In this document: piece after piece, positions 10,639-22,450 of the stretch
Position numbering within the stretch: the stretch's first letter is position 1
Layout: the number at the start of each line of letters is the position of its first letter
Assembly: GCA_002914845.1 (NCBI GenBank)
Contig: JXTC01000408.1
Coordinates: 1 to 64,000, forward strand
Direction of reading: 5' to 3'
Length of the DNA stretch: 64,000 bases
From: Trema orientale
Lineage: Eukaryota; Streptophyta; Magnoliopsida; Rosales; Cannabaceae
Program-made: the position numbers and the translations under genes
Notes under the pieces: generated by a model
Databases searched by the model: none
Told to the model about the DNA's origin: nothing
The model's input: the letters and a program-made list of their open reading frames with translations, nothing else

Positions 10639-13389
10639 AGCCATAACCCAGTACGTTTTTTTTTTTTTTTTTAACGCCGTCTATATATTATTCTTCTTGC
10701 CACTATATTAGTAATGGGAAATGAACGGACTAGAACTTTTTAGGTCCAAATTGAACTAGTAGAACTATTTTTTCAGCACGACTACTACTCATTATAGTTA
10801 TAATTGGTTGCCACTTTATTTATGACTTGTCATAATATAAATGATCAGTCATTAATAAAAGGTCACAAGTGTTTCTTAAAGATCACAACTGTTGTAAGTA
10901 GTCGTCAAAAAAGTCACATAACCATAAAAGAAAGGGGATTATATTCGCACCCCTGCCTATTTACTATCAAATTACTTTTTAAAGTACAAGTTTACATTAT
11001 TTTAAATATTATGAAAGAGAATTTGAATTAAAACACCCCATTCCAAGATTAAATAGAAACTGTAAATAATAAAATAAAAACCTTGCACATAAATAGTGTT
11101 ATTTTATTTTAGTTTAAAAATGGTATTTTGAAAAATATTTTTCTGGAAGTGGCACTTTTGTAACTAAGTTTTTTAAAATGATACTTTTATAAAATTGAGT
11201 CTTGAAAATGGTATTTTTATAAATTAATTTTTAAAAATGGTATTTGTCTAATTAATCAAACCTCAAAATTTGTCATTTAGTTAAAACTATGAAGCACACA
11301 TGTTAATCCTATCATAATAAAAAGTAGCACAACAAACATGAGATATGATTGGACTATTATCCTATCTTATTCTATCATATGCAATCTAATCTAATCCTTT
11401 AAAATAGTCCAATCCTATCATATCCTATCCTGCATACCAAACGAAGCAAAAAAAAAATCGTCACATTTTTTTTTTTAGTCAAAGATTATATGTTATGGAA
11501 TCCTCATTCCTTTTATCTTGTTGCATCCCACTAGAAGGCATCCATCCCATTGTACAAATGAAACCCAGGTTCATTTCAAGAAAAAAAAAGGAAATATTAT
11601 TAATATAGATGGAAAAATGAAGATAAGTAACCAAATACTGAAAAGCAAAAAAGCCAAAAAAGAAATTTCTTTCAAGTTAAAAAGAAAAAACAATGAAAAA
11701 TACAGAGTAACATGAGAATTAAATATATGATCGGATTGGAGAGGGGAGGGAGTTTATAGAAGAATAAGGAAACAAAAAAAAATTATAAATAAAGCTTGGA
11801 TTAAAGATTGTATTAAGAAAGGGGGTGTATTGAGTATTTTTAATCCAATTAATTTAGTCCAATTTAGTCTTTTTCTTAGTACTTTTTGCTACTAAGAAAG
11901 GTACTTTTATACAAATTGGGGGGTGCAAATATAACCTCTTAAAGAAATCATTTTGGTCTGAAATCCCTCACTCATGTGATTTTCCAACCCAGGCCCTCCC
12001 TTGAACTAGTAGGACCTGGCTGGTCCCTATTTTTTTATTTTATCATTTTATATGGTATAATAGTAAAAATAAAAATGACATTGTATTTATTTATTTTAAA
12101 TAAAAATATATTTATATAATAAATTTTTAAAGAATAAATATAGGGCCAAGCCCATAACTTTTGTGCTAGGATAAGCCCAAGCCTTTAATAAGAGAAATGT
12201 TAGAGTAAGCCCAAGCCCTACCTAAGACTCACTGCTTAATATATAAATTCTATTATGTAGTTTCAAATTTTAATAATATAACAAATTATAGTGGAATATG
12301 TCTATTATCTCTTGCTATGCTTAGCTCTTCATAGAAGGCTTGACCCAATTGATGTATGTGCACTTTACTCTCTTTCATTATTCTATACATGATTCTTTTT
12401 ATTTGTATGATAATTTTCCTTTTATGATCTAAAATGTTTTGATTTTGGAATCAATTTTGGCTTTTAGATTCCAGTGACAATTGGAGTAACTTTATATGAA
12501 TCAATTAGTCTTTATAAAGGGCGTAGAGTTATTGCATCCAAAGGAGAAGTTATCACCAATTACCCAGCCAAACGACTGATTACTTACAGTGTCCTAGGCA
12601 TCATAGCTGGAACCATTGCTGGATTGCTTGGTATTGGCGGAGGATTCATACTAGGCCCTATTTTTCTGGAGCTCGGAATTCCAATTGAGGTATTGTTATT
12701 GCATGTCGTATTTATTTATTTGACAAAAGGTTGGATTCAAACTTTAGACCGTAATATTTGGCACAAATGTTTTACAGATAAGATAATAATATTGTATAAC
12801 CACTATTTTTTTTCTTATGATTTTTTGTTCAAAACGGGAACTTTATTTCGTGTTAGGTGACAAGTGCCACAGCCACATTTATTATGTTATTTTCTTCATC
12901 CATTTCAATTGTAGAATACTACCTCCTCAAACGATTTCCAGTTCCTTATGGTAATTTCTTATCCATCCAATTTTATTTAGACGACTAGTAAAGGTGTTGA
13001 ACTACATTAGCTTGCTAGATCAGATTTTCTGAAATTTATTTGTATTTTTGTAGCTCTCTACTTCGCTATCGTGGCCATCGTTTCTGCTATCTTAGGGCAA
13101 ACGGTGTTAGGAAAAGTGATTCGTAGTTCGGGAAGAACATCTATAATTATCTTCATTTTAGCCTCAATGATGTTTGTCGGTGCAATATCGCTAGGTATAT
13201 TTAATGATTCATATTTTTCTCTTCTTTTACCTATGTATTCGATATTTTTGTTATTCTTTTTAAACTTGTGTGGATATTTGATTTTTAATTTTTTTACTTT
13301 GGTCTTGAGCAGGTGGAGTTGGCATAGCACATACGATTGAAAAGATTGAGCACCACGAGTACATGGGCTTTGAAAATATTTGCAAATGA
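8417..13389 (+). CDS. Sulfite exporter TauE/SafE family membrane protein, gene 1 (12 exons)
   Basis: Inferred exons: 8417-8569, 8853-9012, 9595-9795, 9898-9962, 10094-10136, 10183-10259, 10346-10432, 10545-10595, 12468-12689, 12857-12950, 13054-13194 and 13313-13389. All introns are GT-AG and the phases join to a 456-residue protein, near the usual size of plant TauE/SafE proteins. Residues 1-20 form a hydrophobic signal-like segment. The two glycine-rich family repeats are visible: [14 protein letters not shown] (exon 2) and [12 protein letters not shown] (exon 9), each followed by membrane segments. [18 protein letters not shown] and [15 protein letters not shown] are also typical. The family is thought to move sulfonate or sulfite-type anions across membranes; the plant substrate is inferred only. 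Intron 5 is just 46 nt and unspliced it reads into a stop. Intron 8 is about 1.9 kb because of insertions. Gene 2 is its tandem paralogue. Confidence 0.88.
10137..10182 (+). other. Unusually short intron 5 of TauE gene 1
   Basis: Lining up gene 1 with gene 2 puts the donor after ...AGCGCGG and the acceptor at TTTTGCCAG, leaving 46 nt. The matching intron in gene 2 (19497-19578) is 82 nt. Most plant introns are longer than about 60-70 nt, so splicing may be poor. Retention would end the protein after about 211 residues, at TAA 10148-10150. Confidence 0.6.
10606..10637. repeat. (TA)n(CA)n microsatellite
   Basis: A pure TA tract runs directly into CACACAC inside intron 8 of TauE gene 1, ten bases after the donor site. 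Gene 2 lacks it at the same place. Confidence 0.9.
10934..11938. mobile_element. Mutator-like non-autonomous element in intron 8 of TauE gene 1
   Basis: The left end GGGGATTATATTCGCACCCC is matched in reverse by the right end, which reads GAGGTTATATTTGCACCCC on the other strand. The flanks TAAAAGAAA (10925-10933) and TTAAAGAAA (11939-11947) are a 9-bp target duplication with one mismatch, the length typical of Mutator-like elements. The 1005-bp interior is AT-rich with no transposase. Intron 8 of gene 2 is only about 100 bp, consistent with an insertion here after the genes duplicated. Confidence 0.65.
11939..12467. other. Remaining expansion of TauE gene 1 intron 8
   Basis: This intronic DNA has no counterpart in gene 2. 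Around 12140-12230 the motif AAGCCCAAGCC is repeated in short succession, probably part of another small repeat. The acceptor TTTTAG at 12462-12467 opens exon 9. Confidence 0.4.
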
Positions 13390-14199
13390 GTGGTTATATC
13401 GACACCCTTAGAGAGTATTGTGCTTAATATAATAATTGTTCTCTCTCCATCTTTTTCAATTAAAGGAAAAATGTTTTCTGTATGTATGTTTTCTATCAAA
13501 TATACTTAGCTACGCTAGGCCAAGGGAATATTTTCATGGATAGCTGTTAACTAAAATATTAGTTTCATATTGAAAAATTGCTAAAAATAAGAAGGCCCAC
13601 CACCAAAATTGTCATTTACCTGATTTCGCACAATGTATAAGAGGACAAATGCATATGTGGCTCTTGAAAGGTGGGGATGTAGAGTAATTGAACCAAAATA
13701 ACTTTTTTAGAACTAGTCATAACTAGTCCAAAATATCAACTTAAAAGTGGTTTTAATAGAAGTTATTTGGGGCAAAATAAACAGATCCTTCTATCTCCCC
13801 TTGAAAGTTTGGGTCCTGAGTATTTGGACCTAGGCCTTGGCCCGATCCGACCCAAGCTCTATAAGGGCAAGCCTAGCGTAACTATTGCTAAAACAACGTA
13901 TTTATCACAAAATTTAGGAAAATTGTAGTGTAGGAGAGACAAAATTCCTCATACTTGTAGGAATATATTTTGATAGATTTTATTGGCTAAAATTAAAGAC
14001 TATAATAACCGTTTAAGAGAGGAAAAAAAGAGAAACTAAGAAGAAAAACTGGAAAAAAGTGCTTCACGTTAGAGATTTGAAGGAAATAAGGTCAAAGCAA
14101 ACAGATCAAATGATTTTTTTTTTACATTGCGTCGTTTTGATCACCTAGGAAAGTAAGATGATATTTATGGCTTATTATATTGACAACAATAATAGCCAT
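13390..14199. other. 3' flank of TauE gene 1
   Basis: It contains the 3' UTR of gene 1, which resembles that of gene 2 just after the stop (GGTTATATCGACACCCTTAG against GGTTCATATTGACACTCATA). After about 13500 it is intergenic with no gene seen. Confidence 0.45.
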
Positions 14200-15523
14200 G
14201 GATTGCAATTTTGCATAAACACTCATTTTCAATTTGTTGATAGTTATTATGTAATAACATTAATAACGGATAAGATAAAACTGTAGTCTTGATGATTGTT
14301 TCAGAAGCCGCTAATACAAAAGAGGTTTTTGATCTACGCTCAAATAATAGCACAAAGATCATAGCGTTTACGTTTGGAATTGTATTTTCTAAAAATGAAT
14401 GATCTTTTTCCAATAAAACATTCGTCGGCAACTGACGAAGGTTACGGGATGACACGTCGGCAGTGATTTACAACAGTTGATCGACGACTGAACAATGCTG
14501 ACAAGAGAGGATTTTCAGAAATACTCAAAGATTTCATGTATGAGAATGAGAGAGAAACGAGGGATTTAAGGGCAATTATTGAAACTACAGTGCCGTGTGT
14601 CGAATTCTGAGAGGATGTACACTGTTTTGTTTATTTATATTTTGATTCATTTTTTGAGAATCTCTTCATTTACACCCTCAATTAATTTCAATTTAGTCCT
14701 TGTTTTGAAACTTTCTTCATACTCTCTTGCCCAAATGAATCTAGACAAATTTCGTCCATATTCATTCAATAATTCGATTTTTTTGTTTTGAAAAATATAG
14801 TCAAATGACCATAGTATCCTTACTAAAATTAAGGAATTTTATATAAATGATATAAAATTCACATATGTCAAGAATCTACGCATTACGGAATTAGACAATA
14901 GTTAGTGCATTTATAATAAACTTGGATGGTATATACTGTGTTCTTAGAATATATTTTGATATGAGTTTTGTGAACATAGATTTCGATAAATCTGTTTGAG
15001 AAACTGGTATTATGAAATATTTAGAATGAGGAAAACTAACCATACAAGAATTTGTGAAAAATAAATACATTATTTATTATAAAAACTCGTGATCATTTTT
15101 CTACTGGGTATTAGCTCACATTTATTCCTTCTCCTTGGGTGGTATTCAGTGTGACTTAGATAAGGAGACTTAGCTGGTGATTTTGAAGCTTACTAATATT
15201 TATTTTACCTTGTTAATTCTTACTAGATTTGTGGGTTAACGACTTAAGTAGGAATCGGAATTTTATTTATGGTTATGTAAGCTTTATTTCAAGATTAGAC
15301 ATGATCTGTATAATGTGTGATGGATGTTTCGCACAACTTTGAATAATTATTTTTATTCTAATCTACATTTAAAGGGTGATATATTTAGTGTGGATTTATT
15401 TTTACTTAAATATTTTTAGAGGCCATTATAAATATTTATAAATTTTTGAAACTTTTAAATTAAATTTTAGTGTTTCTATTTTGTGAAATACCTATTCTAC
15501 CACTGACGTCTTGGGTCGTGACA
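14200..15523 (+). repeat. Possible truncated gypsy-type LTR
   Basis: The block ends in TTGGGTCGTGACA at 15511-15523, a form often seen at the 3' end of plant Ty3/gypsy LTRs (starting TGTCACGACCC). The sequence before it is non-coding and LTR-like. I could not find the 5' terminus or a target duplication, so the left edge is arbitrary and the call is weak. Confidence 0.3.
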
Positions 15524-15529
15524 AAAACA

Positions 15530-15900
15530 TCTTAGCCCTTTATCTTGGCCGGAGAAGATGCATTTAATGCGATGAGACTCCAGGTACTATAGCAATTCGG
15601 TCATAGGTCTATATTTCGGCGCCAAGGTACCTATGGCAAGAGACTATAGGCGGTTGTCAGGTAATTTGTGTAATTATGATCCATAATTCACAGAATACAG
15701 TTGACCTCAGGCTTTGTCCTCGTAAACAAGGGATCCTGATTAAGTTCCAAAATATCCTCGGGCATCTCGAAGCATCCTGAGATCAAAGTGACTTGGCTCC
15801 CAAGGATGATCTCTTGATTGCGAGGTCGGGACGGAGATGCTCACTTCTATCAGGACTTGGCGACTCCTCAGGTCTTATGCTTGGGTGATTTAGGATCATC
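15530..15900. other. GC-richer unclassified block
   Basis: Base composition is clearly richer in G and C than the surroundings, with motifs such as TTGGCCGGAGAAGATGC, TATTTCGGCGCCAAGG and GAGGTCGGGACGGAG. No long open frame is present. It may be internal DNA of the retroelement whose LTR end lies just before it, or a decayed gene fragment. Confidence 0.35.
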
Positions 15901-16199
15901 TCCAACAATGATTTTTCTAAGTCTACTCAATAGTTACAAATTATGTGACTCTCATCACACATGATCATAAAATACTACTAGAAAAATTATTTTATAAAAT
16001 ACTCCTAAAAAAGTCATTTTAATCAAAATTATTATTATTTGTGTCAATTTCCCTATATGAATCTCTGAAAAGGTAAATTGTCCAATCAATGATATGGATG
16101 AGAATTTGAACCCAAAATTTGTACTAAATGGACTTCTTGCCAAACAACTTAAGGATTATTGGTCAGTTTAATTAGTTTACTTTAGAAAGGATTTCTGGA

Positions 16200-16540
16200 A
16201 AAGTACATAAATACTTCTTAAACATGCTTTCATAAATATATTTTTTTTATTTTTATTTCACCAATACTCATTTAATACCAATTCTCAGAGAATCGTATAC
16301 CATAAATATTTTATACATGAATGAAAATTATACCTGATAATATACATTTCATACCGTATGCAATAAACATAATTTTACACTATAAATATAAATTGTATGT
16401 GAAAATTTATATTATAAATGTATACAGCCCATATTTTAGATATAAAATGTATATCTAAAAAATAGATATTTTTGAAATAAAATAAAAAAATGTATCTATA
16501 AATATAAAGAAGAATAAATACATACTGGACGTAAATTTCT
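16200..16540. mobile_element. MITE-like repeat, copy 1 (family also at 55985-56370)
   Basis: Shared landmarks with 55985-56370 in the same orientation are TTTATTTCACCAATA, then ATTTATATTRTAAATGTATAC, then repeated TATACCAT. The ends are complementary in style (AAATA near the left, TATTT near the right). Non-coding; class unknown. Confidence 0.45.
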
Positions 16541-16589
16541 CAAGATTTGCTCATGAGTTGAGCATAAACAAACTTTTCTCCTTGTCACA

Positions 16590-17637
16590 TAAAATGGATG
16601 GGTGCGTGAGAGGTCTATTATGAAAGAGAAAAACAAGGGAAAAAAATGTATATATTTCTCTCCCTTTTATAGAGACTTTTATTTATGAATTAAAAAACCG
16701 TTTTTATCATCACAATATTAGGAGGATGGGTCCAAATTAAAAGAGAAAAACAAGAAGAATAATGGAGACAAATAGATGACGAATATCGAACATATTCCAA
16801 ATATCCCCTTCTCATTCGAACAGTTTTCAATTGATTTTATTTCCACGTTTAGGCCATGCACGCTACGTGAAGATGAATTATAGCCAACGCAACAATTGAA
16901 AGCAAAATTCAAAGCACAACAGAAACGTAAGAGTTTGGAAAAGACTTTACCTTTGTCTACGGTTCACACCAATTCAATGGACTACTTTTTTTCTCTCTCT
17001 CTCTTTTTTCTTTTCAGTGTTATAAATTTGTTATTAAGAGAGAGGAAAATCAATGGCTCTGCAAACATGAAAGAGAACCAACAAAATCAATGGACTACAA
17101 TGAAAAACAGACTATAGAGTTTGAATAACATGCAATGGAGTGGTTTAAAATGGTACGACAGATGTACTAGCTAGCTAGTTCCCTAGAGCCACTAGGACTC
17201 TTGCCAAATAGAATAATATATACGTACATATGTATATATCTTTTTTAAAAAAATTATTGAATATATTAAGCTGCCAAATAACAAGATGAATAACCATAAA
17301 AACAAAACAAAAAGAAATCACAACAAATAATCGAAGTTTCTCCCATTATGGTCGCTTAGTCAAGGTCACTTGATACTCGTTTTGCACTAAACCTGGCATA
17401 AATAAGACGGTTCTGAACGAAAGTGTCTCCCTCAGTCCTCATACTCATAGCTGTCACAAATTTCTTTTGAAAAAAAAAAAAAAAAAAAAAACCATATATT
17501 CTGGGAACCGATGCAGCTGTCATTGGCAGCTTAAACCTTAAAAGCGTATGCTTATAAAGCCACAACTATAAATATGTATACTTATATACATACACAACGT
17601 AATTTAGGGCTCACGGGTTTGAGACGAGACCAAAACT
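16590..17637 (+). promoter_or_regulatory. 5' flank, promoter and 5' leader of TauE/SafE gene 2
   Basis: TATAAA lies at 17553-17558 in the same context as in gene 1, about 80 bases before the start codon. Matching upstream blocks (CCATGCACGCTACGTG, CAACAATTGAA, AAAATGGYACGACAG) show that this flank is paralogous with that of gene 1. A 20-base poly-A run sits near 17470-17491. Confidence 0.6.
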
Positions 17638-20600
17638 ATGAGGTTGATGGGAATTGCTCTTATTGGTTTTCTTATTATAGCTTTGAATTACATAGGAACA
17701 GAAGGAGTTGAATCCCATAATGTCACAAGAGACTCAAACAATTCTTCACAATCGGCCCGCCGGTCGGGCTACCACCGTGTCTGGCCAGTAAGTTCAACAA
17801 TATTCATTAACTCAAATCCTATATTTTATTGGTGTTTCTGGTTTTGTTTTGTTAATGTTTGCCATGTCATACGCATTAATGCAGTTTTGCTACTGATAAA
17901 ACTTTTTTTTTTCTCTGCTTAATTACCTCTGTTTCTTAAGAAAAATATGTATCAATTTGTTTTTGAAGATGATAGCGGGTTAAGCACCCAATTCATAAGA
18001 GTGGTACTTAGTGAAACATGTGTGTGTGCGTGTGTGTGTGTGTGTATATATGTGGATTAGTTTTCTTAATTATGAAATGTGTTGTATGCAATTGGCTAAA
18101 ACAGGAGATGCAATTTGGGTGGAAAATTGTGGTTGGTGGGATGATTGGATTACTTGGGGCATCATTAGGGAGTGTAGGAGGAGCTGGTGGTGGTGGCCTT
18201 TTTCTGCCAATGCTCAACCTCATTATTGGTTTTGATCAGAAATCAGCAACTGCCCTATCAAAATGTAAGTAGTTGATCAAATATCCTCTTATATATTACA
18301 AGGTTCCTCTCTTCTCTTTGGTTTCAGTTTCACCTAGCTATTTGAATTGTATCTCGTATATACATTCTGAATACGAATGTGAGTCTCGTATGTACGTCTA
18401 ATAATGTCGATATTTCGACAACACGAATATTTCGCCATTAAAAAAATGCTAAATTAAATGAAAGAAACCTTATCAAATGTCAAACCGTCATTGTTAAGAA
18501 GATTAAGACACGTTTACTGTAACAGGAGTCTTAATTTTATAGACTAAATAGTATAGTCACAACTAAGAAGGTAAGTAAGATAAGAAAATTATTGATATTC
18601 CTATGTGTACCTTCTCTTTATGTCAAAGAATTGGTCTTAGGAATTATTTCCGGAAAAATAGTACGGGTATAAAAGACTAGCAATTAGTCTTTTATGCAAG
18701 AAAATTTTCTTGGTATTATTTATAGACCTTTTGTGGACATTTCCAGTTCCACACTTGTTGTTCAGAATATTATTGGATATGTGTCCATATCATCAAGATT
18801 TGACAACTTCTTTTCCATCTTTGACTCATGTTATCTTGCTTTGTATGTAGAAATTTCAAAATACGGATAATGTCGTAACAAAAATTATGGTCACTTTTCT
18901 GTCCATGAATTGAAATTCAAGCCAAACAAAAAGGGCTCTTATCAATGCACACGTCTTTGTTTGATCAGGTATGATAGTGGGTGGAGCAGCTTCCACGTTT
19001 ATTTATAACTCCAGGCAAAGGCATCCAACACTTGAGTTGCCCATAATTGATTATGACTTGGCACTCCTTTTCCAACCAATGCTGATTCTAGGTATCAGTA
19101 TTGGTGTTACTCTGAATGTACTTTTTGCAGAGTGGATGATCACTCTCTTCTTAATCATTATCCTTTCAGGTAATAAGTAGTACTAGCCAGCCTTCAATTA
19201 AAGTTTCAGCTTAATTCACTATAGATCCATTTTCATCATACTGAGTTGAACAAGTAGTTGATCATATAAATATGCAGGGACTGCAGTCACTTCATTTCTT
19301 AAAGCCATTCGAGCTTGGAAAATGGAAACAACATTGAAAAAGGTGGTTCCATACCTTTTTTTTTTTTTTTGTCCATTTGATTATTTATTAGTGCTCCAAA
19401 TGGACTTTCATTTGCTAATAAACTCAATCTGTGCCATTGTTAATCTTCAGGAGACTGCTAGACACATACAACCAAATGGCGAGTCCGTCGACGCCGGTAG
19501 AATTACTTAACTATTTAGGTATAGATCCAGATATGTTTTCAAGGATATATATAACAAACCATGATAATCTTTTGCCAGGTACTATCAAAGAAGTCGAACT
19601 TCACAATGTCTACATTCCAGCAAAAGCCATGGAGCCTAAACGAACAGAGGTTACATTACCCTGCAGCATGAGTTTCTTTCCATTTCATGGTTTTTTATTA
19701 TTATTATTTTTATTACTATTGTTACTATTATAAGGAAACTGACTTGTGTGATTAAATTTCATTTCACATGAAGGTTTCAATCGTCCAAAATATTTATTGG
19801 AAGGAACTTGGACTTCTTAGTGCTGTTTGGATTCTAACTGTTGCAATTCAAATTGCTAAGGTCTTATTCAATATTACGAGCCTTAAAATATTAATTAATT
19901 TCTGTTACAAGTTTTACTTTGAAAAAAATTTTCCCCTATATCTTTTATGTATGCATTTGGGACTGACAGAGATTTATATTCTTTGGATCAGTATTACACA
20001 AGAACTTGTTCGGTTCTATACTGGCTACTAAGTTTCTTGCAGGTATGAAGTGAACCTTCCTTGTTACATTTAGCTAGTTTCCTCTTCGATTGTGAACTCA
20101 AATGCTTTTTATTTTTTTAATATTTAATTCATTTCTCCTTTCAGATTCCAGTGACAATAGGAGTAACTTTGTATGAATCGATAAGCTTGTATAAAGGACG
20201 TAGAGTGATTTCATCCAAAGGGGATTGTGTCACCTATTACCGGGCAAAACAATTGACTGCTTATAGTTTCTTAGGCATAGTAGCTGGAACCATCGCTGGA
20301 TTGCTTGGTATTGGTGGAGGATTCGTATTAGGTCCTATCTTTCTGGAGCTCGAAATCCCAATTGAGGTACTAGTATGGCATGACATTGTTTGGAATAGAA
20401 TTCAGACTTTAGATCTTAATATTGAAGGTGGTTGTAGACAAGACATGATGACTAGACGAAGTTTGTAACCATTCACACTTTCCTTTCTTGTTTATATTAA
20501 TTTCAATCAGAATTTGTTAACTTCTATAATTGATCACATGTGTCTAATTCTAACGAGAGAACCAAGAATAAGATCCTCAGCCTTTATTTTTCTTTAGTAT

Positions 20601-21191
20601 AGAATGATAATTTTTTTTTTCTTTATGATTTCTTGCTCAAAACCGAATTTTATTTCTTGTTAGGTGACGAGTGCCACAGCCACGTTTATTATGTTATTTT
20701 CTTCATCCCTATCAATTGTAGAATACTACCTCCTAAAACAATTTCCAGTTCCCTATGGTAATTTTCTTATCCTTTCGTATCTATTATGATGAGTTGTAAA
20801 GATGTTTAGCTAGCTTATTAAGGTAATGTTACAATTCTACTTTTGTAGCTCTCTACTTTGCTGGTGTGGCCATCATTTCTGCTGTGTTAGGACAAACTGT
20901 GTTAGGAAAGTTAATCCGTAATTCGGGAAGAAGATCTATAATCATCTTCATTTTGGCCTCAATGATGTCCATCGGTGTAATATCACTTGGTATATTATAT
21001 TATCTTTATATTTTGTTTCATTATAAAATTTGTTAATTACCACCAAATCATTATCTTTCCTTATTCTTTGTAAACAAGGTATAAAGTTGTTTTTGTTTTT
21101 TTTTTTTGGAGTAGGTGGGGTTGGCATAGCACATTCGATTGAAAAGATAAGACACCACGACTACATGGGCTTCGAAAATATATGCAAATGA
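17638..21191 (+). CDS. Sulfite exporter TauE/SafE family membrane protein, gene 2 (12 exons)
   Basis: Inferred exons: 17638-17787, 18105-18264, 18969-19169, 19278-19342, 19451-19496, 19579-19649, 19774-19860, 19992-20042, 20145-20366, 20664-20757, 20849-20989 and 21115-21191, coding 454 residues. Exons 2-4 and 7-12 equal those of gene 1 in length. The N-terminal hydrophobic segment and both glycine-rich repeats are kept: [14 protein letters not shown] and [12 protein letters not shown]. The C-terminus YMGFENICK is typical. One change stands out: exon 9 reads LELEIPIE where gene 1 has LELGIPIE, a charged residue at a normally glycine position by a membrane segment. The role is as for gene 1, anion transport by family inference. 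The longest exon, 9, carries the second repeat. Confidence 0.9.
18018..18052. repeat. (GT)n microsatellite in intron 1 of TauE gene 2
   Basis: An imperfect GT run (TGTGTGTGCGTGTGTGTG) followed by TATATATG lies about 55 bases before exon 2. Confidence 0.85.
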
Positions 21192-22046
21192 ATGGTTCAT
21201 ATTGACACTCATAAGAGATCATTGAGTGTAGGATAATAAATGTTCTCACTCTTCTTTTCAATCTATGTATATGTACACGGATAATTTTCATTCAAATATA
21301 ATACAAAATTTCAATCAGTATTGTTTCATTTGGTTTACAATAGAGGAAATTAGACATTATCCGGTAATTTAGAAAAAAATTTGAAAAATACGGTGGTTTA
21401 AGTTTTTTTAAAGTGCGGTACGGTTTTTATTAGATAAATACTATTTTTTAAAAACTATTTAGAAAAATGTCATTTTTTAAAATAGTAACTAGTTTTTAGT
21501 AACTAGTTTCCAGAAATTGGTAACTAGTAACCAAAGGTATTTATAACTGGTATATAACTGGTAACTAGTAACCATAACAAGTTTCCAAAAATCGGTAACC
21601 AGTAACTATTTTTAAAAATAGTATTTTTCTAAATATTTTTTAAAAAGTGATATTTTTATAATAAAAATCGTACAAAAATTTGAAAAAAGCCTGAGTTCCG
21701 TATTTTGGTAATTCTTTTAGTTTTTCGTATGTAAAAGTGATGGAAACCCTTTACAATATTGCAAGAAAGGTACTTATGTGCCCATTGTTGGAATTTATGC
21801 CCTAAAAATATGTAATTTTGGATATTTGTTAAATTAATAATGTGATATTTTTCTATTTAAATTTGTGCATAATTTGTATGTCTTTAAATATCAAAAAATT
21901 CCTAATTTATTAATGTGATCACAAATTTAGTATAAAAGTGCTATATACATAAGGATTAAATTTGTAGATAATATAATTAATTAAAGTATGAGATCTTTAA
22001 TTAAATATTATTAGTACATTGTGTTATATACATGAGGATTAAATTT
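21129..22046 (+). repeat. Tandem duplication, unit A: end of TauE gene 2, 3' flank and head of an LTR
   Basis: Unit A starts inside exon 12 at GCACATTCGATTG. It includes the gene 2 stop and 3' UTR, a 407-bp insertion (21343-21749) and the first part of an LTR-like sequence starting TGTTGGAATTTATGCC at 21786. The same order recurs in unit B from 22047. The junction at 22046/22047 joins LTR sequence (GAGGATTAAATTTG) straight to exon 12 sequence, so it is an illegitimate recombination point. Confidence 0.85.
21343..21749. mobile_element. 407-bp MITE with 9-bp target duplication, family with GGTAACTAGTAACC core
   Basis: TTTACAATA occurs at 21334-21342 and 21750-21758, flanking the insert. The duplicate of this region has the empty site with one TTTACAATA at 22312-22320. 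The interior holds a foldback-like core with GTAACTAGTAACC motifs and mirrored ATAGTATTTTTCTAAA / AAATACTATTTTTT arms. A related copy lies in the opposite orientation at about 55680-55975. The 9-bp duplication suggests a Mutator-like origin. Confidence 0.75.
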
Positions 22047-22347
22047 GGCACATTCGATTGAAAAGATAAGACACCACGACTACATGGGCTTCGAAAATAT
22101 ATGCAAATGAATGGTTCATATTGACACTCATAAGAGATCATTGAGAGTAGGATAATAAATGTATAGCGTAGGATAATAAATGTACACTCATAAGAGATCA
22201 TTGAGCGTAGGATAATAAATGTTCTCACTCTTCTTTTCAATCTATATATATGTACATGGATAATTTTCATTCAAAAATAATACAAAATTTCAGTCAGTAT
22301 GTTTCATTTGGTTTACAATATAGCAAGAAATGTACTTATGAGCCTAT
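22047..22347 (+). pseudogene. Duplicated exon 12 and 3' UTR of TauE gene 2 (unit B)
   Basis: From GCACATTCGATTG at 22047 the sequence is nearly identical to 21129 onward, including the codons for YMGFENICK and the stop. No upstream exons precede it, so it is an orphan last exon. Inside it the run CATAAGAGATCATTGAG..GTAGGATAATAAATG has expanded locally to two to three copies (22125-22222). After 22320 it carries on as the sequence after the insertion in unit A. Confidence 0.85.
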
Positions 22348-22450
22348 TGTTGGAATTTATGCCTTAAAAGTACGTAATTTTGAATATTTATTAAATTAAT
22401 AATATGATATTTTTTTATTTAAATTTGTGCATAATTTGTATGTCTTTAAA

